From JACRLW01 sp046349595 (GTDB taxonomy: Bacteria; Planctomycetota; UBA1135; UBA2386), in assembly GCA_046349595.1 (NCBI GenBank), contig JAXMCA010000001.1, forward strand, positions 1,860,001 through 1,924,000: DNA of 64,000 nt, read 5' to 3'. Under the pieces are notes generated by a model, which was not told the DNA's origin, did not search any database, and saw only the letters and a list, made by a program, of their open reading frames with translations. The translations under genes and the position numbers were made by a program. This document shows positions 7,997 through 16,464 of the stretch, in pieces (position 1 is the first letter of the stretch; each line of letters begins with the position of its first letter).

Positions 7997-9274
7997 ATGC
8001 GACTCTTCCTGCGAGACGCCGCGCGCGACGGTCGTGCCGACAAGTGGCACGGTCTGCTTCGCGTCGGCGTCAACGCGGTTTCGCGCATGCTGCTCGGCGT
8101 GATGGTCGCCCGGGCGGCCGGAGCCTTCTCCTTCGCGATCTACGTGGGACTCGTGACGGTCGAGGTGCTCGCATCGACTCTGTTGACGGCCGGCGTCCTG
8201 ACCGCGATCGGTTCGATCGCACCTAGACTCGATGCCACCGAGGGGAACGCGCTGCTGCGCTACGGCCTGAGGCGCGCGATCCGGATCTCGATCCTCATCA
8301 CCGCGTTGCTCGCGGCCTGCTCGCCGGTCGCGGCGCAGCTGGAGATCCACGACGGCATCTTGCCGCTGTTCGCCACCTCGACCGGTGCCTGGCTGTGTTC
8401 GACGGCGACCGCGACGATCCTGGTCGCGCGCTTTCGCAGCCGTCCGGCGCTGGTCGGTCAGGGACTGGCCTACCTGCCGGCCTTCGCCGCGGTGGCATGG
8501 GCAGATCACTGCGGGACCGATCCGCTCCTCGCACTGTTCGCGGGATCCACCGGCGGACACCTTCTCGCCGTGGTGATCATGCAGCGCGCGCTCCCCGAGG
8601 GATCGGGCGAGGAGGTGCGACCGCGAGTCCGCGCCGAGGTCGCCGCGGCCGGTCGCATCGTGCTGTTCGGCTCGGTCGCCAACTCACTGTGCACCCGTGT
8701 CCAGCCCTTCGTCCTCGCGGCCTTCGGAGGGCCGGTCGCCGTGGGGCTGTTCGGTGCAGCCAACACGCTGGTCGGACCCCTGCGGGTCCTCGCGGGTGCC
8801 GTCGGCGACGTGCTGCGACCGCGGCTCGCATTGCACCAGGGTGAGCGCGGTGATCCACGCCGCGCTTCGCGCCTGATCCGCAGCGCCTGGATCGCACTGC
8901 TGGTGTGCGGTGTCCTGGGCACGATCGTCGCCGCCTGGTTCGGGGAAGGGATCGGTCTGCGCGTGTTCGGTCCGCGTTTCGGCGGGCTGGGTGAGGTGCT
9001 CCCTGCCGCCGGGTGTTTCGTGCTCCTCGCGGCGATCGTCCACGTGCTCGTGGTGGCGATGCAGACGCAGTCGATCGAGGGTGCGGCGGTCGCGACACGG
9101 GCGCGAACCGTCGCCGCGGTGATCTCGCTGCTGCTCGTCGCTCCGGCCTGCTCCGTCGACGGCGCCCGCGGAGCCTTCCTGTCGATGATCCTGGGCGAGG
9201 GGCTGTTCCTGTTCCGCGCCGTCCGCTTCCTGGGCCGCACTGCAAACCGCACGGTCGAGCTGGTTGCCGCATGA
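7997..9274 (+). CDS. Polysaccharide flippase-like membrane protein (MOP/Wzx type)
   Basis: The 425-residue, strongly hydrophobic protein has roughly 10-12 membrane helices and the layout of Wzx/RfbX-type oligosaccharide flippases. These move lipid-linked glycan units across the inner membrane. Supporting features are the N-terminal NAVSRMLLGVMVARAAG helix and the mid-protein GLFGAANTLVGPLRVLAGAV, both similar to the family. I chose ATG 7997 over GTG 7967 because a GGACGG sequence sits just before it. The stop overlaps the next start (ATGA at 9271). It belongs to the same broad class as the 19935 protein, but is clearly a different sequence. Confidence 0.8.
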   Translation: MRLFLRDAARDGRADKWHGLLRVGVNAVSRMLLGVMVARAAGAFSFAIYVGLVTVEVLASTLLTAGVLTAIGSIAPRLDATEGNALLRYGLRRAIRISILITALLAACSPVAAQLEIHDGILPLFATSTGAWLCSTATATILVARFRSRPALVGQGLAYLPAFAAVAWADHCGTDPLLALFAGSTGGHLLAVVIMQRALPEGSGEEVRPRVRAEVAAAGRIVLFGSVANSLCTRVQPFVLAAFGGPVAVGLFGAANTLVGPLRVLAGAVGDVLRPRLALHQGERGDPRRASRLIRSAWIALLVCGVLGTIVAAWFGEGIGLRVFGPRFGGLGEVLPAAGCFVLLAAIVHVLVVAMQTQSIEGAAVATRARTVAAVISLLLVAPACSVDGARGAFLSMILGEGLFLFRAVRFLGRTANRTVELVAA

Positions 9275-9894
9275 TCGGAGCGACGCCCCGCCCTCGCGCC
9301 TCCACGCTGCCGGTGTGGCCGTCGCCTCCTGCGCGGCTGAGGGATCCAGGGTCGGGCATCCATCTGCTCCAGGCCGATCTCGCCTCGGCCGCGGGCCGGG
9401 TCGAGCTCTACCGCCTGATGCTCGAGGAGAGGGAGCGACGCCGCGTCGACCTGATCCAGCACTCCGCGACGCGAGAGCAGCTCACGGTCGCACTCGGACT
9501 GTCGCGGGTCGTACTCGCCGCGCACGACCGCGACCCTCTCGCAGATGTCCTGACGGTCGCACATGCGCGAGTCGAGGGCCGGGCCGTGTTCGCGGTGTCA
9601 CGCGGCGCACGGGTCGGCATCGAGTTGGTGCCGTCGCGCCGCGGATGCGAGGGCCTCGAACTCGGCGCCGTCGCCGCGCTCGGCCACGCCGGCTGCCGAA
9701 AGGTCGATCGCGCACAGTTGTCGTCGCCGAACGCGGAGGAAGCTCTCGACCGCGGACATGCGATGGTGCTGCGACACCGGTCCGGGGCGCAGTCCTGGAC
9801 CGTCCAGATGCTCGCAGTCGACCGCGGACTTCGCGTCGTGCTCGCTTGTGCGAGCGCGCGCCGCGACCTGCACTGCTGGACGCTGCAAGGCTGA
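9271..9894 (+). CDS. Unknown protein, faintly phosphopantetheinyl-transferase-like
   Basis: The 207-residue soluble protein is coupled to the flippase by an ATGA overlap. I do not recognise it with confidence. Its middle part (FAVSRGARVGIELV) recalls the VGID motif of Sfp-type phosphopantetheinyl transferases, preceded by an arginine-rich helix (LMLEERERRRVDL) as in that family. The later WxxKEA catalytic motif is missing, so an active transferase is unlikely. Alternatively it is an unrelated protein of the glycan cluster. The frame is open to 9013, but that segment lies inside the flippase gene. Confidence 0.55.
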   Translation: MIGATPRPRASTLPVWPSPPARLRDPGSGIHLLQADLASAAGRVELYRLMLEERERRRVDLIQHSATREQLTVALGLSRVVLAAHDRDPLADVLTVAHARVEGRAVFAVSRGARVGIELVPSRRGCEGLELGAVAALGHAGCRKVDRAQLSSPNAEEALDRGHAMVLRHRSGAQSWTVQMLAVDRGLRVVLACASARRDLHCWTLQG

Positions 9895-9905
9895 GGCAAC
9901 GGCTC

Positions 9906-10232
9906 CTACGCGAGTCGCACCACGTCGGCTTCGGTGCACACGAGGCCGCGCCGCCGCGCGATCTCCAGCGCCCGTTCGCCGTCGACGAGTGAAGACGCCG
10001 AGCGCATCGCGAAGCGATTCAGCAGGTCCTCGCCCGTGGTCGCACCGCCGAGTTCCCGGAGCACCTGGAGCAGCGTGTCGACGTCGCCCGAGCGGCCGCC
10101 CGTGTCACCGCTGTCGGCTTCGTCTCCGGCGCCGGCACAACAGGGTTCGACGTTGTTCCCGCACGCCGGGCACTGCGCATGCCCGTGCACACGGACCAGC
10201 TCGACCTCCGCACCGCACAGCGGGCACAGCAT
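9906..10232 (-). CDS. Small zinc-ribbon protein
   Basis: The 108-residue protein has an N-terminal zinc ribbon with Cys3-x2-Cys6 and Cys21-x2-Cys24, an acidic linker, and a C-terminal helical domain (DTLLQVLRELGGATTGEDLL and following) that looks like a small winged-helix or DksA-like segment. It starts 9 nt after the nfu-like gene on the same strand, so the two form an operon. The pairing suggests a role in Fe-S or metal handling, which is inference. It converges on the 9271 gene with an 11-nt gap. Confidence 0.7.
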   Translation of the reverse strand: MLCPLCGAEVELVRVHGHAQCPACGNNVEPCCAGAGDEADSGDTGGRSGDVDTLLQVLRELGGATTGEDLLNRFAMRSASSLVDGERALEIARRRGLVCTEADVVRLA

Positions 10233-10241
10233 CCCGGGGCA

Positions 10242-10814
10242 TCAGGCCGAGACGACGGCCAGCTCCTCGTCGACCTCGGCCTGCAACAGGTTCTGGATCG
10301 CCATCAGGGTCCCGCCGATCGAGCTCGGACAGGATCCGCACGCCCCCTGGTAGCGGATCAGCAGCGTCTTGCCCTCGAGGCCAACCACCTCCAGACCACC
10401 GCCGTCACCGGCGAGCGCCGGGCGGATGCGGTCGTCGAGCACGGCATTGATGCGGTCGAGCATGCCGCGCTCGTCCGCCGACATGCTCGACGGGTCGAAG
10501 CTCACCGCCGGCGCCGCCGGTGCGTGGTCGTGAGCCCGATCGCCGTACGGTGAGACGTGATCCTCGAGCACGCGCGTCGCGGCCTCGTGGACCGAACGCC
10601 AGTCGGCGCTCGGCTTCATGCTCACGGTGACGAAGCGATCGCAGAAGAACAGCGTGTCGACGCCGTCGATCGCGAAGAGCTGCTCGGCGAGCGCGAAGCC
10701 CGCGGCATCCGCGGCCTTGACGCAGCTCTTGGTGCCGGGCCAGAGCAGGGCATCGACGACGAACTTGAAGGCGTTGGGATTGGGGGTCGGCTGGATGCTC
10801 TTGACGTGGACCAT
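10242..10814 (-). CDS. Nfu/NifU-type iron-sulfur cluster scaffold
   Basis: The 190-residue protein has the two-domain build of Nfu proteins. The N-terminal domain starts with the signature QPTPNPNAFKF, and the C-terminal NifU domain (about residues 115-180) carries the cluster-binding CGSC within YQGACGSCPSS. It would hold a 4Fe-4S cluster between monomers and pass it to client enzymes such as ThiC, which is encoded later in this window. The start ATG 10814 gives the family N-terminus; the longer frame to 11252 is antisense to the GH2 gene. It is the first gene of a pair with the zinc-ribbon protein. Confidence 0.9.
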   Translation of the reverse strand: MVHVKSIQPTPNPNAFKFVVDALLWPGTKSCVKAADAAGFALAEQLFAIDGVDTLFFCDRFVTVSMKPSADWRSVHEAATRVLEDHVSPYGDRAHDHAPAAPAVSFDPSSMSADERGMLDRINAVLDDRIRPALAGDGGGLEVVGLEGKTLLIRYQGACGSCPSSIGGTLMAIQNLLQAEVDEELAVVSA

Positions 10815-10857
10815 GGCGCTTTCCGCGGATCGCGGCTGAGTTAGGGCCTCGTGACGA

Positions 10858-13800
10858 TCAGCGCAACAGGTCTCCCCGTGGGTCGACCGGACCGGTGGTG
10901 AGGTAGCAGGGCTTGTTGATCCCGCCGGCCCCGACGTGGTCGACGATCCGCAGAACCAGGCGCTGGCGGTGACCCGGTTGCAGGGCGGGGGTGAGATCGA
11001 TGGTGGTGCGCACCAGCCAGACGGTCTCCCCGGTCGCCGGATCGCCGTGCTTGCCGAGGAATCGTCCGTCCAGCCAGAGCTGATAGCTGTCGTCGACCCC
11101 CTCGAACACCGCAGTGACCTTGCGGCCAGCCCAGTCGGCGGGGATGTCGACGTCGATCCGGTACCACGCCACGCCGTCGTAGTGCTCGAAGCCCTGCGAC
11201 TCCCAGTGCGCACCCGCGCGGATCGGCTTCCACGCCGCACCCGTACCGTCACCGGTCTGCCAACCTCGCTTCAGTCCGACGTCGTCCGGGTCGACGGCGA
11301 TCTCGAAGTCGCGCATGTCGAGCAACGACATGGTGAGTTCGCCGCGGAGGCGGGCGAGCGTCGCGTCGCTCAGCGCATGGACCGGCTCCGGACCTCCGGT
11401 CAGGCATCCAGCGAGCGACTCGAGGAGGTAGCGCCCCGCGGGTGACTCCTCGGCCAGCGTGGTCGCGGCGAGTCGCCCCTTGCCGACACGCGTCGTGAAG
11501 GCGAGCAGCCACCGGTGCAGCTCGGCGCTGTCGTGCGTGTCCCAGAACAGCAGCACGGGATCGACTTCGGGGGCGAGCTGGTCGCCGACCATCGCCTCGC
11601 CGCGCTCGAGGTCGAAACTCTGCAGCTCACGCAGCATCTCGGGCGGCACCCGCTCGTGGATCGCGTGACGCGGCGCGATCGGCGCTCCCTTCAGGAACCA
11701 CAGACCCTCGCTGCGCAGACAGTGCTTGCGGTTGCCGGCGCGCAGCAGCACGTGTCCACCCTGTTCCAGGTAGTCGAGCGTCGCGACGTCGAGCTGGTCG
11801 ACGATGCGCAGACTCGCGGGGAGGGTCCCGGTCGGTGGGGGCACGATCCACAGGTCCCAGGCGTTGCGCGCCGGGTGGGTCCCCTCCAACTCCACCTCGA
11901 CATGCACCCGGCGAGGCGATGCCACCGCGGGAACTGCAACCGCAAAGGGGATGGCCTCGCTCACGCTGCCTTCCGGGACCTCGATGCCCGCACGCCTGAG
12001 TTCGATCCCCAGCTCCTGGACGTGAACGCGGAGGTCGCCGTGCAGAGTGCCGCGTCCGTAGTGCGCGATGCGGATCGGGAGCGTCTGCGCTCCGGGAGAG
12101 AGCGCGCGGCGATCGCCGGGGACATCCAGGCCGAGCAGCGTGTCGCGCTGGAAGCTCCACGCGGCCTCGTCCCACTTGGGCTCGCCGAGGTCGTCCCAGA
12201 GCCCCATGCGCGCCTTCGTGAAGTCGCGCACCACGGAGATGGTGTAGCCGGCGTCGGGGATCGTCATGCGCAGCCGCTCGATCTGGTACTTGCGATTGCG
12301 CAGCGCATAGTCGCGCGAGTCCGGCAGCAGGCGGTCACGCTCGGCGCGTCCGTACTCACGCTCCACGAAGTCGGCGAAGGCGCGCTGCGGCGCGAGGCCC
12401 CAGGGCGCCCACCACGCGTCGTCGGCCACGTGCGCACCCGACCAGGCGTCGAAGTCGAGCCAGGTGTCGGCCGCGATGCACTCGCCGAACAACAGGGGTT
12501 TCGCACCGTGCTCGGCGACGTACTGCTTCATCTCGGTGAGCTTGCCCGGCCACCAGGAGTTGTTGCCGTACGGGTGGTCGTCCCAGAAGTCGTGGATGCG
12601 ATGCCACGAGATCCACGCGCTGTCGTCGACCAGCAGCGTGTCCGGCACCATCGCCTTGCAGCGGTCGAAGAGCGCGCGGATCACGTCGATCTCGGCGGAG
12701 TGTCCGGTCTCGCAGGTCAGGCTGCGGATGGCGACGGCGACGTGCCCGCGATCGTGCCGGTGCAGCTCCTCGTACTCCTGCTGGAGCTGCGGCAGGAAGG
12801 ATGCGGTCAAGGTCGGGTGCCAGGTCGGGTACTCCTGCCACACCACCAGACCGATCTCGTCGGCGATCTCGTAGAACGCGGGTGGAGGCATCCAGAGGCA
12901 TGCCTTCACCATGTTGCAGCCGAGTGCCTTGATGCCCTCGAGCTGCGGCCGCCAGTACTCCGGGTCCTCCGGGGGAGCGAAGCGTGGGGCCGAGTAGCCC
13001 CAATGGAGGACGCCGCGCAGCTGAAGCGGACGCCCGTTCCAGAGCAGTCTCGTTCCCTGGCCCTCGACGTGGCGGAAGCCGATCCGCGCGAAGTGTTCGT
13101 CCAGGACCTCACCCGAGGTCGGATCGCTGAGCGTGCACTGCACCCGGTAGAGGTTGGGTCGGTCGGGTGACCACGGACGGACGCCGCCGGTCACCGGAAT
13201 GTCGAATCGCAGCGGCGCGACGTCGGTGTCCCGCACGGCGATCGGCGACGACTGTCGGGCAACGATGCGAGCACCGTCGAGGACGTTCAGCGTGACCAGC
13301 ACCGACCGGGCCTGTGGTCCGGGCCGGACCCCGGTCTCGACGCGCACCGAGGGTGAGTCCCCGCTGAGCTCGCCGAAGGCGAAGAAGTCGTCGCGGGCGA
13401 GCGTCGGCGCATGCGACGTCTCCAGCTCCACGCTGCGCCACAGACCACCGAAGTGCGGCTGGATCACCGGCAGGAAGCCCTGCGTGTTGTGGCCGACCTT
13501 CTCGTCCACGCGCAGCTCCAGCGTGCTCTGCCGACCGGGCTTCAGCGGCAGGTCGACCACGAAGGTCGTCCACGCGCCGAGGTGCGAGCCGAGCTTCTCG
13601 CCGTCGAGGAACACGGTCGTGTCGGTCGCCGCACCGTGCACGCACAGGCGGGTGCGGGTCGCGGCGACATCAGGCCCGTCGAGGGTGCGCCGGTACCAAC
13701 ACACGCCGTCGAAGCCCGCACCGAGCTGATCCTCGAAGGTGCTCGGGACCGTGACCTCACGCCAGCCTTCCGCGGGGAGCGCGTTCGGCGCGGTCTCGAC

Positions 13801-13923
13801 GGCCATCGTCCATCCCTGTGCCAGCGCCACCCTCTCCTGCGCGCCGGCGTGCACGGCATTGGCGAGGACGAAGACGATTCCCGCAACGGTGGGGAAGAGC
13901 TTGCACCAAAACAGGAAGGGCAT
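10858..13923 (-). CDS. Glycoside hydrolase family 2 protein, exported
   Basis: The 1021-residue protein has a signal peptide (CKLFPTVAGIVFVLANAVHA), a GH2 sugar-binding domain (about 30-190), an Ig-like domain, a TIM barrel beginning near RLLWNGRPLQLRGV, and a further jelly-roll-like domain at the C-terminus. Two glutamates fit the retaining mechanism: Glu405 as acid/base (SLTCETGHSAE) and Glu481 as nucleophile (LLFGECIAAD), 76 residues apart as in LacZ. The residue before the acid/base is Cys where most GH2 enzymes have Asn, so the substrate may be unusual. ATG 13923 is favoured because a TAGCAT element lies 8 nt upstream. It follows the 13983 lyase-like gene by 59 nt. Confidence 0.85.
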   Translation of the reverse strand: MPFLFWCKLFPTVAGIVFVLANAVHAGAQERVALAQGWTMAVETAPNALPAEGWREVTVPSTFEDQLGAGFDGVCWYRRTLDGPDVAATRTRLCVHGAATDTTVFLDGEKLGSHLGAWTTFVVDLPLKPGRQSTLELRVDEKVGHNTQGFLPVIQPHFGGLWRSVELETSHAPTLARDDFFAFGELSGDSPSVRVETGVRPGPQARSVLVTLNVLDGARIVARQSSPIAVRDTDVAPLRFDIPVTGGVRPWSPDRPNLYRVQCTLSDPTSGEVLDEHFARIGFRHVEGQGTRLLWNGRPLQLRGVLHWGYSAPRFAPPEDPEYWRPQLEGIKALGCNMVKACLWMPPPAFYEIADEIGLVVWQEYPTWHPTLTASFLPQLQQEYEELHRHDRGHVAVAIRSLTCETGHSAEIDVIRALFDRCKAMVPDTLLVDDSAWISWHRIHDFWDDHPYGNNSWWPGKLTEMKQYVAEHGAKPLLFGECIAADTWLDFDAWSGAHVADDAWWAPWGLAPQRAFADFVEREYGRAERDRLLPDSRDYALRNRKYQIERLRMTIPDAGYTISVVRDFTKARMGLWDDLGEPKWDEAAWSFQRDTLLGLDVPGDRRALSPGAQTLPIRIAHYGRGTLHGDLRVHVQELGIELRRAGIEVPEGSVSEAIPFAVAVPAVASPRRVHVEVELEGTHPARNAWDLWIVPPPTGTLPASLRIVDQLDVATLDYLEQGGHVLLRAGNRKHCLRSEGLWFLKGAPIAPRHAIHERVPPEMLRELQSFDLERGEAMVGDQLAPEVDPVLLFWDTHDSAELHRWLLAFTTRVGKGRLAATTLAEESPAGRYLLESLAGCLTGGPEPVHALSDATLARLRGELTMSLLDMRDFEIAVDPDDVGLKRGWQTGDGTGAAWKPIRAGAHWESQGFEHYDGVAWYRIDVDIPADWAGRKVTAVFEGVDDSYQLWLDGRFLGKHGDPATGETVWLVRTTIDLTPALQPGHRQRLVLRIVDHVGAGGINKPCYLTTGPVDPRGDLLR

Positions 13924-13931
13924 CGCGCGGG

Positions 13932-13937
13932 ATGCTA
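13932..13937 (-). promoter_or_regulatory. -10-like element directly ahead of the GH2 gene
   Basis: TAGCAT on the minus strand ends 8 nt before ATG 13923, a distance at which transcription would start at or next to the start codon. It suggests that the GH2 gene has its own leaderless transcript besides read-through from 13983. Confidence 0.4.
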
Positions 13938-13982
13938 CTCCCGCGGATGCCCCGTTCATGCCCTCGCGTCGGAACGACGCGC

Positions 13983-16304
13983 TCAGTGCGGAAGGTTGTG
14001 CGGATAGATCTGCGGCACGACCAGGAACCACTTGCGCCAGCGCAGGTAGTCGGTCGGCGCCGGGTAGAGCTTCTGGAGCTGCCAGGCCGCGCGATCGAGG
14101 ATGTACTGATCGGTGGTGTGTTCGGCCATCAGGGCGAGGCCGCCGACCAGGAACTCGTTGACGCTCCCCAGCGGCTCCGAGGGGATGATCGCCCCGTAGT
14201 TCGGATCGCTGTCGCGGTAGGTCGCCGGCACGTCGACGCCGTTGTCACGCAGCGGCGTCGCGTAGCGGATGGCGTCGTCGAAGTGCTGTCCGGTGCGCGG
14301 GTTGGTGTAGTTGCTGATCCACGAGTAGTCGATCGAGCGGACGCAGTCCTCCGCGATGTGGAGGGAGAGCTCGTCGCCGAAGAAGCGGTGCGCGGCGAGA
14401 TAGCCGAACATCACGCCACCGAACTCCCAGGGCGGATAACCGGTGGTCTGAGCCCCGAGGCCGTAGCGCGGATCGGCTTCGTACTCGTGGAAGGTGCGGC
14501 TCGGGTGGTTCTTCCAGCGTTGCACCTCGACGATCTCGTGGATGCGTCGCAAGGCGTAGGTCTTGAGCGAGTCGTCGCCGGTGGCCAGGTAGCACTGGAC
14601 GAAGCCGACCATGCACCAACCCTCGGCGCGCGTCGTGCGCATGTTCGCGCTCGGATAATCGCGCAGGCGCATCATGCCCTTGAGGCTCTCCCCGAGCTGA
14701 CGCAGCTCCTCCTTGGCCCACAGGTCGCCGGTGAGCGTCCAGTAGTCGAAGAGGACGTCGGTGGTCCAGTGCTCCGCGTCGTAGCCGTTGAAACCGTGGG
14801 CGCGGAAGTCGACACGCGTGCGGTACGCCGTGTACGGGTCGTTGCGCCACAGCTGACGACGACCGAGGGACTCGTCCGTGATGTCCGCGGTGTTCGGGTT
14901 CATCAGCATCGAGTACCACAGGTAGAGCAGCTGCTCGGCACCGACCTGCAGGCCGAAGAGGTGGTAGGGGCGGATGGCCTGCATCCACGCCAGACCCTCC
15001 AGTTGGCGGAACGGCTTGCGCGAGCGCGACTGGATCGCGTGGGCGGCGTCCCAGGCCACCGGCGTGTTGCGCGGCGTTCCGGAGGTACCGGTGTAGCTCA
15101 CGTCGCCGAAGTCGCCCCAGGTGCCGAAGTGGTCACCGTTGATCCAGCGGTCGTAGTCCTCGTCCGCGCGAGCGACGGCGTCCGAGGGTCCGTCGACCGG
15201 GCCACCGTGCAGGCCGAGACCCGACGACTTCTGCCAGGTCGGGACGTCGCACAGCGCGACCATCGGCTCCTCGGCACGTGCGGTGAAGCTGTCACGCCAA
15301 CGGGCCTTGACCTCGTTGGAGGCACCCGCGTGCTCGACGCGGAGCTGGAAGCGGTAGCGGCGCGTCTGGCAGTCGTCGATGTAGGTGTCGTGCATCACAC
15401 CGAAGCGCACCCAGTTGCCTTCGGCGACCGGGGCATCGATGCCGTGCCATTCGGGATGGAAGGGCCGGATCTCGTCGGCGCCCTGGATCAGCAGCGATGC
15501 CTCGTTCACGTCGATGCCGCCGAGCGGGTAGAGGTTCGGGTCCGTGCTGCCGTGCGGGTCGTCGAGACCGAGGTAGTCGTTGCCGACGACCCAGTCGACG
15601 GTCAGGAAGGGGACGTCCCGGAACTCGTAGACGTAGAAAGTCGAGGTCAGGAAGTCGCGACCGATGCCGCCGCTGCCCACCGACTGATGGAAGACGCGCT
15701 TGCGGGTCACGCGGACCAACGGCGTCTCGCTGAGCACTGCACCGCCGAGCGCCGTGACCGTCGACTCATAGGCGTGGTTGTTGATGTCGCGCACGCGCGC
15801 CTTGAACTGGATCGCGTCGCCGAACTGCGCCATCCACTCGTTGGGCTGGAATGCACCAGTCAACGGGGAGACGTCGCGCACGACCTCGTAGGTCTTGGTC
15901 TCGTGCGAGGCGAAGTCGTCGGTGAATTGCGCCTGCGCGATGCGCACCGTGCCGTCGGCCCAGCGCTGCATCGGCATCCAGGCGGTCGCACGACCGCTGA
16001 CCGCGACGTTGCTGAGGTCCTGGATCATCCCCTCCGGGAAGGGAATGCTGGCCAGGACGGTGTCGGTGCGCGCATCGGCATGGTCGTTGACCACGTCGAA
16101 GGCCGGCGTGATGACCAGAGGACGTCCCAGGCCACCGCCCGAGCCGCCGCCGCCGTTGCCGCCGCCCGTCCCACCTCCGGCGCTGGACGGCCCCGAACCC
16201 GACCCGCACGCGGCGAGGAGTACGAGCGCGCCCTGCGCGATCCTTCCCGAAAGACCCCAGCCTCGCAGGCGGGTCCGACCTTCTCCGTTCGTCGAATGAT
16301 CCAT
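13983..16304 (-). CDS. PcRGLX/YetA-like polysaccharide-processing lipoprotein
   Basis: The 773-residue protein begins with a lipoprotein signal ending in LAAC, followed by a long Gly/Ser/Thr linker. Residues near 65-200 (SIPFPEGMI, then RWADGTVRIAQAQF) resemble the N-terminal barrel of PcRGLX/YetA-like proteins, a group that includes exo-rhamnogalacturonan lyases. The rest looks like an alpha/alpha toroid (WTTDVLFDYWTLTGDLWAKEE; HEYEADPRYGLG). It probably trims an acidic polysaccharide at the cell surface. An AGGAG box 6 nt upstream fixes ATG 16304. The GH2 gene follows on the same strand, so the two likely act on one glycan. Confidence 0.65.
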   Translation of the reverse strand: MDHSTNGEGRTRLRGWGLSGRIAQGALVLLAACGSGSGPSSAGGGTGGGNGGGGSGGGLGRPLVITPAFDVVNDHADARTDTVLASIPFPEGMIQDLSNVAVSGRATAWMPMQRWADGTVRIAQAQFTDDFASHETKTYEVVRDVSPLTGAFQPNEWMAQFGDAIQFKARVRDINNHAYESTVTALGGAVLSETPLVRVTRKRVFHQSVGSGGIGRDFLTSTFYVYEFRDVPFLTVDWVVGNDYLGLDDPHGSTDPNLYPLGGIDVNEASLLIQGADEIRPFHPEWHGIDAPVAEGNWVRFGVMHDTYIDDCQTRRYRFQLRVEHAGASNEVKARWRDSFTARAEEPMVALCDVPTWQKSSGLGLHGGPVDGPSDAVARADEDYDRWINGDHFGTWGDFGDVSYTGTSGTPRNTPVAWDAAHAIQSRSRKPFRQLEGLAWMQAIRPYHLFGLQVGAEQLLYLWYSMLMNPNTADITDESLGRRQLWRNDPYTAYRTRVDFRAHGFNGYDAEHWTTDVLFDYWTLTGDLWAKEELRQLGESLKGMMRLRDYPSANMRTTRAEGWCMVGFVQCYLATGDDSLKTYALRRIHEIVEVQRWKNHPSRTFHEYEADPRYGLGAQTTGYPPWEFGGVMFGYLAAHRFFGDELSLHIAEDCVRSIDYSWISNYTNPRTGQHFDDAIRYATPLRDNGVDVPATYRDSDPNYGAIIPSEPLGSVNEFLVGGLALMAEHTTDQYILDRAAWQLQKLYPAPTDYLRWRKWFLVVPQIYPHNLPH

Positions 16305-16464
16305 CGTTCTCCTCGAGTCCATTGCGGAACGCTGTCCGGTTTCGGATCGGAGGCGGAGGAGGCTGGATCGGATCTGGACGCTGCTCACCCGCGGTGTCCC
16401 CGACCTGGACAGGGACACGCGCGACGGCGTTGCGAGGGGAGTTCTGCTGGTTGGACGGCCGGTC

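Noticed and set aside
16305..16464. Gap between the lyase-like gene and the M32 gene
   Set aside because: It shows only the AGGAG box of the 13983 gene; I found no gene, hairpin or promoter I could support.
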